64,000 nt of DNA from Epiperipatus broadwayi. Lineage: Eukaryota > Onychophora > Udeonychophora > Euonychophora > Peripatidae. A model generated the notes under the pieces. That model saw only the letters and a list, made by a program, of their open reading frames with translations, made no database searches and was not told where the DNA came from. Shown piece after piece: positions 34,233 to 46,070 of the stretch (its first letter is position 1; the number at the start of each line of letters is the position of its first letter). A program made the position numbers and the translations under genes. The stretch spans positions 8,971,011-9,035,010 of the forward strand of contig JAQFVV010006221.1 of the NCBI GenBank assembly GCA_028023455.1, in the 5' to 3' direction.

Positions 34233-36915
34233 TAGTGATCATAACTTCTTTATAATGGAAATGGTTAGTAATGTGATGGAAAATAAAAATAGAAATGATA
34301 GTGAAAGATATGGATGGACAATGAATGATAAGAATAAGTTAAAATAAAATAAAAGTTTAAAAAACCATGGAAGAGTTGGTTGGGAGTGAGTATAAGGACT
34401 GGTGTGGTAAAATAGAAAAAGTGGCAAATAGGGTTTTAGGTGAGAATATTCAGAAAAATAAAAATAATAAAAAAGTGAGAGTTAGTAAAAATGTAAAAGA
34501 TAGGAAAAAAGCAGGCAGAAAATATAAGTGTGCTATTAAGAACAAAGAAAGTGAAAAATATATTAATGCTAAATGGGAAAAGTACTTAAAAAAAGTTGAC
34601 TAAAATAGATAATTATAAAGAGAGAATGAAATTGAATAGTAAATTGTTGGAGGTTATTAATCAAAGTGGAAGAGATAAGAGTAAAAAAATTTGGAATTAC
34701 ATTAAAAGAAGGAATGTAAATGGAAGAGAGATAGTATTCCTAGATGATGAAGGAATAGGATGTAGCTCTAGAGAAGAATTAGAGATAATCTTAAATAGGT
34801 ATGCAATGTATATAGCAAATATGTTAGATGTGAAGGACAGAGTGATAGCAAACATGAAAGCATATAGTAATGGGAATATTAGATTTACAGAAAATGAACT
34901 GAATGAGGCAGGAAAGATTTTGAAAAGTGAAAAGGCAAGAGGTTTACATGGATGGGCAGCAGAGATGGTAATGAATTTAGGGTATAGAGCAAAAGTAAAA
35001 CTATTATCATGTTTTAATAAGATGGCACAGAAGACAGATTTTCTGAGTAGTTAGAGTAATACAAGAGTAAGCCTGCTATTTAAAGGAAGGGTTAGGATCA
35101 TAGAAAGTTAAATAATTATAGACTGATGGCAGTAACATCAATTTTATATAAAGTTTTCTGATATATGGTGGCTAGAAGAGTTTCAAAATGAATGGAAGAA
35201 AATAATATAGTGGGAGAAATGCAAGGAGGTTTTTGATTGGATAGGCATATAGGAAATAGTTTATTTGTAGTTACACAATTTATGGATATGAATAGGAATA
35301 CAGGTAGACAGTTATATATGGTTTTTATAAATATAGAGGTGTATGATAGAGTAAATAGAAATAGATTATGGGTAGGTTTAGTACATTTGGGAATGGATGG
35401 AGTTTTTGTGAATATTATTAAGAAATTATATGAAAATAATTACTATATCTATCAAATAGAGGATATAGAATCAGTTAAAGTTAAAAATTAGGACTAAAGC
35501 AAAGATGCCCTATGCCACCTATTTTGTTTTTATTTGAGAGAAATGGAGAGAGTAATAGAAAGAATAGGAAGAGGGATAAAGATACCATTAATAGGTGGCA
35601 AGGCAGTATATACATTGTCAGGTCTTTTATTTGTGTAAGATGTCCTTTTGTATGCAGAAAAAAGAGAAGATGCGGAAGTTAAGCTATGGACATGCACATG
35701 GATGGATAAAGAAATGGGGATTAAATTTAGTAAAGAAAAATCAAAAGTAATGATGATTAATACTGGGGAAAGAGAAGACAAATAATTTTTATTGGTGGAT
35801 ATAAAGTTAAGTGTGGTGAATAAATATAACTATTTGGGAATCATCTTAAGTAATCAGAGAAATTGCTTGGATGATTGGGGAAAAAAATTAATAAATGAAG
35901 CAAAGAAAAGAAAGGGGTTGATAAAGAAATTAACAGTGTTTTCATATAATAAATATGATGTAGCTAGAATTGTATGGAAGGAAGTGGCAATAGCAGGGTT
36001 AACATATGGTAAAGATGCATTATGTGTTAGTAAAGGGGTATTAGATTACTTAGAAAAAATCCAAAGAGAAGTAGAAAGACATGTATTAGATGCAGATGTG
36101 TGGAAAGCGAAGAAGACAATTCAAGAAAAAATGTGATGGTCAAATTTTTATATGAGAGATGTAAAAAGCAAAATGAAAATGTTAGGTAGATTGCAATTTA
36201 TGGATAATAAAAGAATAGCCAAAATAGTATTTAATTGGGTTAAGAATAAAGGGTAGGCAACAAACTGGGTGAGAAAGGTAAGGTGGTAGGCAGAAATTTG
36301 AATAAAGAATTTATGTCAGTATACTTGTACAAAAGGTAAGATGATTGTGTTAGGAGAATTGTTGAGTGTTATAGTGGTAAGGAATGAGATAGAAGAATAG
36401 ATGCATTAATAACAAACAGAGAGTTGGAAAAATGGACAACTAGTATGGAGCATAAAAGGAGTTTAAATATATATATAGAATTAAATGGAATATTGGGTGT
36501 GAGTTAATTTATGATAATAGCAAGAAAAGTAGTTTACTGTTTAAGGCTCAAATAGGATCTTTACCAACAAGGGGATATACATGTAAATGGGAAAACGTGA
36601 GTGATTTAGTCTACAAGTTGTGTAAGGAAGACATAGAGAATATTAGGCATGTGTTAATTGAATGTAAATGCTTGAAAGCAGAAAGGGTACAAATAATGAA
36701 GTTATGGAAGAATAAATATAAACAAGGTGATTATACAGAAAGTGGTTTATTGGTTTTTATGCTGGGTTTGGGAAAAGATACAGGGATTTAGATATAAAGG
36801 CCATGGAGTTGACAAAGATTATGTTGTGGAAATGGGATGGAGCATCATATGGGAAAACTTAGGATGGGGAATGGAAAGGGAAAGTAAAGTAGCTAACAGG
36901 TTTCTCTGGACATAG
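34233..36915 (+). pseudogene. LINE ORF2 relic (endonuclease end, reverse transcriptase, C-terminal CCHC)
   Basis: Plus-strand frames in order: SDHNFFIMEM (34234, like the SDH motif closing an APE endonuclease); a basic linker (34367-34600); EKARGLHGWAAEMVMNLG (about 34940); LMAVTSILYKVF and EMQGGF; MVFINIEVYDRVNRNRLW (RT motif with D); GLKQRCPMPPILF (cf. G.RQGCP.SPILF); KFSKEKSKVMMIN; KYNYLGIILSNQR; then C-x12-C-x8-H-x4-C around LVYKLCKEDIENIRHVLIEC (36581-36690). The order is that of a non-LTR ORF2. The FADD catalytic box is destroyed (reads F-V-stop-D-V), and there are many stops and shifts, so it cannot be active. The 5' part with the rest of the endonuclease is missing. Clade was not fixed (jockey/L1/RTE-like range). 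Confidence 0.85.
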
Positions 36916-36989
36916 TTGCTGAAAAATTCCTGACTCTGTATAAGGAGAACTCGCAATACATCACATCCACACTTTGTGGAGGAATGCAT

Positions 36990-37300
36990 TCATAAACATA
37001 TGATCCAAGACATAATGAAAGATTTAGGATCCCCAAGATGCACATTTTATGCTGAACCAGCACTCATTAATAATAAACATTATGAATATACTTTCATTAA
37101 ATGATTTGTATCAAAGGTAAACAACACATTTGACGCATCAAATATATTGTAATAATTTGTTATTTATATATATTGAACAATGATAAAGATATGTGTAAGA
37201 GATTGTGATCTGGGCCAACTGATGAGTGGTGGTTCAGCATGAAATGTGCATCTCTGGGGTTATAGATCTTTTTCATATGTCTTTGGTCATATGTTTATTA
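36990..37300. repeat. Family-B related hairpin
   Basis: Left: TGATCCAAGACATAATGAAA, AGATGCACATTTTATGCTGA, CCAGCACTCATTAA. Right, in inverse: GGCCAACTGATGAGTGGTGG, TTCAGCATGAAATGTGCATC and ATATGTCTTTGGTCATATG. The arms are about 90 bp and the sequence contains the family-B core CAGCACTCATCAG. Confidence 0.65.
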
Positions 37301-37322
37301 TTGCATCCCTTCGCATGTTGTT

Positions 37323-37400
37323 AATAGTGGATAGAAACCAGTCCTTACCCTGAAGGAGAGTGATGTAGTAAAAATTGCACCATAAAAATATTACTTTCTA
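37323..37400. repeat. Right member of the inverted pair flanking the LINE relic
   Basis: Inverse of 34145-34232 (see that entry). The LINE relic and the family-B hairpin lie between the two members. Confidence 0.6.
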
Positions 37401-37499
37401 ACTGTCAGTTAGAAAATGTTTTTTTCCTCAATAGAAGTCCAATCATTTCTGAAATCTTAGGTTTCAACTTATTTTCTTTTTTTAGAACCTTGTTTAGTT

Positions 37500-37625
37500 A
37501 TAAATTTATTTAAACGCACATTGATTAAGTAAGTAATATTTACCAAGGTTCTAACCTCAAGAATGTGCGCGATAGTAGGGACCTCTACAGGTCTTAACCA
37601 CAAGCTTACATTTTGGAAGAAAAGA
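37500..37625 (+). repeat. Family-E element, half copy
   Basis: AAACGCACATTGATTAAGTA, AGTAATATTTACCAAGG, GATAGTAGGGACCTCTACAG and AACCACAAGCTTAC match, in the same order, the left arm of the hairpin at 59606-59968. The right arm is absent. Confidence 0.7.
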
Positions 37626-37630
37626 TGGGA

Positions 37631-38854
37631 CCAATAACGTCTACTTTATAAATTCAGTATATATTGAGATTTTTATAGGAATGATTATTATTTTATATAA
37701 TTCATCAAAGTTTATTATATATCATTATCATCAGCCATTATTCAGAAGCTTTCTCCATTATCTTTTACAAAAACTGTCACAAGTCTTTTTTTCCATCCTT
37801 GATGATGATCCAACAAATTTTTCATCATCCAATGTCAAATCAGGTTTTCTCTTACAATTGTTGTATTAACTGATATTCAATTGAGAATTATTCTAGTTTC
37901 TTACTGCGTGGCCAGCCCATTTCTCATTAAAAATTTTCAACTTTATAGTAATATTTCCTACATATTTCTTTCTTGGTTACGATATTGTTTTTTAATTTTA
38001 GACTTCAAAAAATTCACATTTCATACCTTATACGTTTGAAAAGGCAAAAGTATTGATTAAAAACTTTTAACATAAATACAGATTTCTTTTAAATATAAAA
38101 TTGAGTCTAGTAAACATGTTACAATGTTTTCAATTCTTCTCTTTATATATATATGTGAATGTGTAGATATATGTTTAAAAATAGAAATTAAAATGAGATG
38201 AGTCGAGTAATCACGGAACAAAAACATTACAAAATAATCATAACTTAGTATTTAGATGTCACTATGGAGATAGAATAATTAAAATCAATCAGTACTCAAA
38301 AATTAGACAACAAAAAATTAAATACAGTATTAAAAGAAATAATTTCAAACGCTAATTATTTTAATGTCTTTGAAATTCTTTAAATATAATAAATTAGAAT
38401 GTAATGGAAGTTTCCTGAATGATTTCATGATTTGAATTACAAATTCTGAGAGGTGGTCAACACTTTAATTAATCGATAAGGTTAAAAAAAAAAAAAAAAA
38501 GCTTTAATATTTTAACAAAAGATTTTACTTGTTAAACTGATAATTATCTATGCTTAAAATAATAATAATAAATACAAAACCTACAAGAATTGAAATTAAT
38601 AAGTATCTAAAATAATGATTAGTCATTGAATATATCCGTACACATATACATTACAGCAATATAAAAGTTAATTCCACTTACGCGTGCATTAAACAACATA
38701 TGTAGCTTATAATAGCTCATATTTTGATGACAAGCTTCGATTACAATACAATAATTATTGGGTACTTTATTAGTATAGCTGTGGCGGCTTAGTATACCTG
38801 TGGCCTTTTCACTTCCACAATAAATGTATTATTTTCACAAAATAATCCCTCCAA
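37631..38854. other. AT-rich DNA, nothing recognised
   Basis: No gene or repeat family recognised; a TA microsatellite lies near 38145. Confidence 0.45.
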
Positions 38855-39027
38855 TCCTTATCAGTGCGCGCGATCTGGGATCCTTATCAGCGCGATCTAT
38901 TACCTAATTTTACAAGCATTTGACATTATCCTTATCAGCAGCGATCTATTACCTAATTTTACAATCATTTGACATCATCCTTATTAGCACGATCTATAAC
39001 CTAATTTTACAATCATTTGACATTTTC
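38855..39027. repeat. Tandem repeat, ~48-bp unit, three and a half copies
   Basis: Units start CCTTATCAG (38855 partial, 38882, 38930) and CCTTATTAG (38979) and continue GCGATCTATTACCTAATTTT, TTTGACAT. The GCGCGATC words are unusually CpG-rich for this window. Confidence 0.75.
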
Positions 39028-41180
39028 AGTTATTGTCTAGATTTATTTGCTGCGGTGATAAATTTCGTATGACAAGCCCGATATTTCTTTGCTTTTTGTA
39101 TTTCATTCTTAAAAGTTGTTCAAAGATTATACATACTTGTTAATCAAAAAAAAATGGTACTTTAGTATACCTGAGGTGACATGTATTAGACCTACTACTG
39201 CCTGTATATCTTGACAAAATACCGTATACACATCTTTTTTTTTTTGTTTATTGTACTGTAATCATATAATATAGTACTTTACAATATACATATATATAAC
39301 ACAGATGTTTTATATATGTAATATGCATATATAAATTAAGATTATAATATAAACAAAAAATTTTAAAAATAATAGTTATTAATGATAAATTGAGAAAGCA
39401 CATTTACATATATATTTATAATATTGTGTGTTTTGTTCTAGCCATTTATTTTCTTCACTAATTATTTTAAAATTTTAATGAAAACATATCTGCAGATACA
39501 GTATCACTAGTTGTTTTAATATTTTTAGGACTATAATGGTTTTGAAATCTGTAATAACCATCCTCTATTTGCAGTAATTAGCTTGGAATTGTGTGGTCCA
39601 GATTTTCGACTAATTATTTGTAGAGACTTAAAGCTTTCTGGCTCAATGCAAAATCATAAGCAGACTATCTAATCATATAAATGCCTTTCATTTTATCAGG
39701 TAAATTGTATAAAATTTTGCTTTTTTTCCCCATGTTACATTTTAAAATGCATATATATATATTGTGATCCAATTTACTCAGTTTTTCCAAAATCAATGAA
39801 ACATTATAAGCATATCTTTTTTTTAATAGTTTTGTGACAATAGATTTTATAATTTCTATTGCTCACACATATATAATATTCATTGAGCAGAAAATCATAT
39901 TCATTTAAATACTAAGGTACTTACGAGTTAGAGCTGTCATGAAAAATCCTACACAAGTACCATATTTTTTTATTTCCTTTTTACTTATAGATTTTCATAC
40001 TAATTTAAAAATTTTTTTTTTACTTAAAACAATTGGGTATGCTTTTTGGAGTATGTATGCTATAAATATAGACAAGCCAGTGAAAATGGAGCAAAGTATC
40101 ATAATTTTTTTAGCTATATATTAATTTTGTTTTATTAAAATCCAATGAACGCATGCAATAATATTTATGATTACAATTAATATTTCTATAAAAAAATATT
40201 ACAAAAGATAATAATATTTGTAGTATATTTCATGGCACAGTTTGAATAATAATTCTTCATATTTAAATTATCTCCATCAAATTTCCAAAAAGAAAACTAT
40301 TTTTCTTTAAAATAAAATAAAAAATTAAAAGCAAATAAATAATTTTAAGAGATTGGATAAAGTATTACTACAATAAAAAAATATCAAATACAATTGACAA
40401 TTTACATCAAGCAAAAATATAAATTTGAAGTAAAATATAAAATTTCAAAAATCAAAAACTCAATAAATATATCTTATCAAGATTAAAAACAATTTAAAAT
40501 TGAATTATAACAATACTACACTAAAAAATATAAACAGATTTCTATCCAAGTCCTTTTAAAGTATATATATAAATCACTATTTTTTTTTTTACTGTTTATT
40601 AAGTAAATCATTGATATTTTATTATTATTGAAAATCAAATTAGTTCAAACACTGGATAAATATGTAGTTGATAATTCACACTTTTTTTTTGTTTAGAAAA
40701 ATTTAAACTAACTCAAATTATCTATGTATATAAAATCCCTATTTTCTCTGTTGTCTGATTGGTGAATGTATATTTGTCCATAAAGCTGTCACATGTCAAA
40801 TTCACAATAAATTAAAAAAAAACTATTATGTTTGTGTGAAGAAAGTAATTCCACCATTAATAAAAAATGCCCGGAAAAAAATCAGTACATGTGCTTTTAA
40901 CTACAGAGATATAGTATTTCAATCCTGATAAAAATGTGATTACAGTACATAAATTTACATTTGAAATGTGATATTTAGTGGGGGGAGGGGAAATAGATGT
41001 CATAGTATCATATTTAAATTTAGTTTTGGTTAGCATATAATTAAAGTCAACATGATGATGGCCTTTCTCATTTATTTATATAATATTAAAATATTTTCTT
41101 TAATTTTCATTAAATCTTAAAAAAAAAATTGTTAAAGCAACCAATTAAAAAAAAAACCATGGCTGGTTATCTAATAAAAT
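39028..41180. other. AT-rich DNA, nothing recognised
   Basis: Over 2 kb of AT-rich sequence with TA microsatellites. The 61-residue frame at 39939-40124 is hydrophobic and Ile/Phe-rich, without motif, and is not called. Confidence 0.45.
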
Positions 41181-41193
41181 TACAAATACCTTT

Positions 41194-41260
41194 TCCCCCC
41201 CATGTTGGGTCAGCTGCTTATAAGGCAGCTATGCTAACCACTAGGCCATCAACGCTTGAC
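41194..41260 (-). repeat. tRNA-Gly-derived SINE, 3'-truncated, with 13-bp target duplication
   Basis: Minus-strand GTCAAGCGTTGATGGCCTAG, then TTAGCATAGCTGCCTTATAA and GCAGCTGAC. The T arm and tail are lost and replaced by a short G/A tract. TACAAATACCTTT is present at both 41181-41193 and 41261-41273, a perfect 13-bp target-site duplication. Confidence 0.85.
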
Positions 41261-41371
41261 TACAAATACCTTTGTTCTAAGAAAATATATATATATCAAA
41301 GAAACAATTTATTTAATTACTTTAGTACAACAATTTAAATAATATTTATTTTATAAAACACAAACATTATT

Positions 41372-41570
41372 GAAATTAAATTGAGAGATTGCAATCATCT
41401 CACGCTCATTACTATCTAACAGCCAATCAGACTGGCTTGGATATATAGAAAGACAAGTAAAGAATAGGGTGGACCATCCTTTTCTTGTCAAATTCTCTGT
41501 CTTGTATTTACAATCTGATTGGCTGTTAGATAGTAATGAGCGCGAGAGGATTGCAGTCTCTCAATTTAAT
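41372..41570. mobile_element. MITE-like element with ~55-bp TIRs
   Basis: The left arm AATTAAATTGAGAGATTGCA, CTCATTACTATCTAACAGCC, AATCAGA pairs with the right arm TCTGATTGGCTGTTAGATAG, TAATGAG and GATTGCAGTCTCTCAATTTA. The spacer is about 85 bp. A word of the same kind (ACAGCCAATCAGA) also occurs near 41885, and a related CAGCCAATCAAA is in the 5.7 kb element, so the families may be related. Confidence 0.7.
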
Positions 41571-42986
41571 TACAACCATTTAAATAGACTGGCATTAATA
41601 TCAAAATCTGGAAACCTATTATTAGTTTTCCTTATGATATTTTAAACAAATGCTCAATATATTTTAATTTTGAATTCTTTTCTATTTCTATTAAAGAAAA
41701 ACATTTTTTTTAATAATAAATTTTGATTAATTGAATGAGTCATTTTCTTTCCCTATTATTGATAGACAAGTTTAATTTGCTTTAACTTAACATTAGAGTA
41801 CACGAATAGATATAATCATACTGATATAATAATTAAAGTGAAAGGCTGAAAACCTCTCACATGCACTTTTAAAATGCTTATATGACAGCCAATCAGATGT
41901 GTTGATGATTGTATAGGGAGCTCTTAAGTCGCAACCCAAGACAGATTTTATAAGAAAAAGGTAGTTCCACCTTTCTCTTTACTTAAATTTCTATATATAT
42001 AAGCCAGTCTGAAGCATTTTGACTTAAGAGCGTGGAGCTTTAAACATCTTCACATTTGACTCACTGTGTATTATTTATAAATCAACAATGCAAAATCTTT
42101 GGATTTATTACAAAGTAATTTTTCAGATCTTATGAATTGACAGTAAAGTATGTAAATATTATTTATTAAGCACAAGCAGATATAATGTATTTTTTCTTTA
42201 AAAATAGAAAAAAAATGATGTAAGTGCATTTATTTTGAAAGCTTAGTGACCAAATTCAAATAAGTTTTCTAATAAAAAAATATATATATACCTTGTTAAA
42301 TGCATGTTAAAAATGTAAAAGATTTTATTATATAATCTAAATATCAGAAATCATTATGTTTGTGATATAGTTTTAAAAGACATTCTGGAATATCAATATT
42401 AACAATGCAATAAGCAAGAACCGATGATGATCAAGCCCTATTATGAATAGTAAGAGCATATTACAACTTTAAAACAAAAAAAAAATATTTTTTTAGTAGT
42501 ATAAAAATAAATTGTTACAAATATCACATATAGTCGATTGATTTTCAAGTTACAAAGAAGATACATAACAGATACAGAAAAATTAGATATACAATAAAAT
42601 GTTTAATGTTTTTTTTCTCCAAATAATTTATTATAATTACATTATTACATTAGCAGTTATGATATTCTAACATATAGTTTTAAATTTAATTATTCAGGCT
42701 GATCATGTTATCTTTTAATCATCAGTCTCTTTATCTCTTCGTCATTGGCACAGCTGCTGTGTAGATCTTTGGGATATATTTTATTTGATATGGTTTCACT
42801 TTCCTTCATTTGGAATTGCTGGACTTTAGCTTTTTATTCTTCACTTTCCCCTTTTAGGAATGTCCTACCATTGGTTGGGGACATGGTGAATCTAAATTCA
42901 ACATGTCCCAAAATGTTTATTGTTTTCTCAATTTTAGAATAGAAGAAAACAAATAATAGATGTGGGAATAGACAAAGGTTATAATG
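41571..42986. other. AT-rich DNA, nothing firmly recognised
   Basis: Possible degenerate MITE at 41870-42060 (ACAGCCAATCAGATGTG, then CTCTTAAGTC with a loose inverse GACTTAAGAG). No gene is seen. Confidence 0.4.
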
Positions 42987-42998
42987 TATATACAAGAT

Positions 42999-43336
42999 AA
43001 ACAAAGGCAAAACTCTCCATACAGTAGTGCCACCCTGTGCCAAACAGAGTAATCAATGGATGCCAGAAGGCTTGTGCATAAAATCTCTATCTAGTGTTTA
43101 CTCATCCAATATCCCCAGACTAGTTTCTGGCTTGTGGCCATCATCAGTGAGGAGCTGTGGATCTGAGAGCACTGCACCTAGATCTTAGGATGAGTAGGCA
43201 CTAGATAGGGATTTTATGCACAAGCCTTCTGGCATCCATTGATTACTCTGTTTGGCACAGGGTGGCACTACTGTATGGGGAGTTTTGCCTTTGTTTACAA
43301 CAATTATGTGCTAGTATAGAAATGGTGATCATGTGA
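42999..43336 (+). repeat. Family-A fold-back with 12-bp target duplication
   Basis: The left arm AAACAAAGGCAAAACTCTCC, AGTAGTGCCACCCTGTG, GAGTAATCAATGGATGCCAG is mirrored by CTGGCATCCATTGATTACTC, CAGGGTGGCACTACTGTATG and GAGTTTTGCCTTTGTTT. After the mirrored arm comes the family tail (ATGTGCTAGTATAG, ATGGTGATCATGTGA). A perfect 12-bp direct repeat TATATACAAGAT lies at 42987-42998 and 43337-43348. Confidence 0.85.
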
Positions 43337-43348
43337 TATATACAAGAT

Positions 43349-44329
43349 CAAAAATTTATCGTATAAAAATACATTTGCAGTTTTATAAATAATAAGCCAG
43401 TTCTGTTCAGTACCACATTGATTGTCTATAAGTTTTCTTTCTCAACTATCAAAACAGTCAGAAAATATGTTATATCTGTAACAATTGACTTTGTAATCTA
43501 TTTATTGATATTTTCTTTATATATATATATTGTAATTATTACTAAATATATTGCTTGTTTTATTAATCCCTAATAAAATTGCACTTATAATAAAATCAGA
43601 TTTAAAATTGATTGTAAAAATGCAATTTCATATAGTTCATTCTTTGAATTAATGAGTGAATTTTAATGATCGGGCTTTTGTGGACGTGTAATTGCAGGAA
43701 GTATAAAGTTCAATAAAATAAAATCTAAAGATAAATAAATTATACATGCATTTATACAAAGAATGAAAAGAAAAAATGAAAATTATGACTATTTCAGGTA
43801 TATAACATATTTTTTTTCATATCTAGTATTACTTTACAATAAATAAAAAAATTCAAAACGAGACTATAATAAAAAAATATTAACTTTTTTTTTTATAAAA
43901 ATATTCATACAAAAGGATAAAATTTTATTATCTTTGTTTTTCATACAGAATCCTAAAAAACAAAATGTAATGCAATATTTGAAATATAATAAAAACTTTT
44001 AAATAATTTTTATATAAATTTTTTAATAAAACAAATATTCGTATTGTTTATTTGCAGACAAATTAAATTATCATCTATTCGAGACATATTATTTTTGATT
44101 TGCAAAGCATACGATTTAAATAGTAAATAATTTATAATAGTAAGTTAAATCTGGCAAAAATAAAAAAATAAGAAATTAGAAATGGGTTTTGATATTACAA
44201 AAGAGATGTGGATATTCATTTTTTTAATAATTTACATAAAAGTATTCTTTTTCTGAGCATTAAACCATGCCACTTTCTGATATACAAATGCATTTATTAT
44301 TCAGTGTTTTACTATACAATGTATAACTG
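43349..44329. other. AT-rich DNA, nothing recognised
   Basis: No gene or repeat family recognised. Confidence 0.45.
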
Positions 44330-44880
44330 AATTACAGGCTTATTATATACCTGAATCAATCTATGTAATATATAGGATATATAAGCACAGATATACTTAA
44401 ACACATATATGTTGAAACGATAAATAATCACCAATATACGTATTTCATATATCCTATATATTACATATATTGATACAGGTATATAACAAGCCTGTATTTC
44501 AGTTATTACATAGTAGAGATATCTGCCCATCCTTCGTATGTATATTAAATGGATTATGTTCTGTACATGAATGGTCAGATTGACTTTAGGTCAACATGGA
44601 TGTTCAATCATCAGATTTTCAATTGGATGGACGGTTGAAGAGTTGGAGTGTGGAGAAGATTGAAACCTGTCCATTAAAGTATGAAGATTGGCTTATTGCA
44701 CATATGTGTGGAGATGATAATCTGGACCAACTGATGATTGCTAGTTTAGCATAAAATAGGTATATTGATTATTATTTTTTCGACATGTATATATTCAAGT
44801 GTATCAGTATTATGAGATAGAGTGGAGAGTGGTGGGTCATGTGAAAGGCTGTGCTCATATATCCTATATATTATACAATG
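44330..44880 (+). repeat. Two abutting family-B pieces, partly inverted
   Basis: 44330-44470 holds one inverted pair (GTAATATATAGGATATATAA with ATATATCCTATATATTAC). 44470-44880 then runs in the plus-strand sense: CAAGCCTGTATTTCAGTTAT, ATGGATTATGTTCTGTACAT, GATTTTCAATTGGATGGACG, GGACCAACTGATGATTGCTA, and GGTCATGTGAAAGGCTGTGC to the end. Together they give the longest view of the family-B consensus. Confidence 0.65.
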
Positions 44881-45950
44881 TATCATTGATTTATAAAATA
44901 CTTAACTTATTAGACATGCTGCCCATGTTTACGATGGCAGAATGCCATACCTGTCTCCAGTGTGCGTGTATGGGGGAGGGGGTGATTGCGAAGATACATT
45001 GACATACAAAAAATTCCAATTTTTAACAATATGAAAAATATAACCTTTGTTTATTATTTTTGTATATAAATTTATACTTTTCGTATTAGTAAAAATTTAT
45101 CTTTTTAATACGATCTTCTGTCATCACTACCCCCCCACACACACACACAAGAGAAAGGTATAGCATTCGGCCTTGCAAACACTGGAAGCAGTACGTGAAT
45201 ATCACATATATATAAAACATGAAGAAATTACATTTTACATTTATTATTAAGGCTACTAATATAAATTTTAATTCATTCATTTATTGTTTCCCTGTTATAT
45301 TGACAGTTTAACAATGGATAAATAAGTTAATAAAATATAATTATTAACTTCCACTAATAAATGAATAAAATAATTTTCATCTCTAGAAAAATAACAAAGA
45401 ATAAAAAATTAATGAGTTTTGTGACGCATATACTCAATCCATGAATCACAGATAGATTCGTATATATATATTACTTGCTGGCCACAAAGATGGTTTATTT
45501 AACTTCTTGCAGTAACATCTTTTAACTTCTATTTGAACAAACTTCTCTTTATGAAAGATTTCGAAACCGATTTAAAATGTCTTTTAAGATAATTACTATA
45601 GTGGCATACGAAGTTTGACCCTTCCATAAAAATCACGTTCAATTTTATTAATAGTCAAAATAAGAGTCATAGATCACATGACCCTATCTCTTAAGCTTGT
45701 AAGTTATAAACAGTGAGGATTTCCAATTCCTCTACAAGCTTTATGATAAATGCTTAGCCAGAGCCGGCACTTAAAATATCTCTGTCAGGAACCCCTCCCC
45801 AAACCCCTGACCATGGTTTCGTGCTTTGGCACTCCTCAATTTTATTATAAAATGCCTTTTTTTTTTTTTTTAGGAACCACATGTTCAATACAGCAAAGAT
45901 GTGAATTATATGCTATGCAAATTTTATAAAATCTTGCGAAAAAATTAAAG
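44881..45950. other. AT-rich DNA, nothing recognised
   Basis: Contains a GGGGGAGGGGG-like and an ACAC microsatellite region near 44970 and 45130. No gene is seen. Confidence 0.45.
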
Positions 45951-45969
45951 AAACATTTTAATACAAAAA

Positions 45970-46070
45970 GGTCTTGCATTGGTGGTCGAGAGGTCAGCGC
46001 GACTGCCTTGCACTTGCAGGCAGTTGCCGGGTTGCGGGTTTGCATCCCGGCCGATACTATGACACTTAAT
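45970..46070 (+). repeat. tRNA-Gly-derived SINE with 19-bp target duplication
   Basis: GCATTGGTGGTCGAGAGGTC (box A), an extended arm CTGCCTTGCACTTGCAGGCA, GGGTTTGCATCCCGG (box B region), and CCGATACTATGACACTTAAT. The 19-bp repeat AAACATTTTAATACAAAAA is perfect at 45951-45969 and 46071-46089. The insertion ends only 3 bp from the left end of element R2. Confidence 0.9.

Noticed and set aside
35530-35781. 83-residue minus-strand frame inside the LINE relic
   Set aside because: Antisense shadow of the RT-coding strand, Ser/Leu/Pro-rich with no motif.
39939-40124. Hydrophobic 61-residue frame as a small membrane protein
   Set aside because: Hydrophobicity follows from T-rich DNA; there is no other support.
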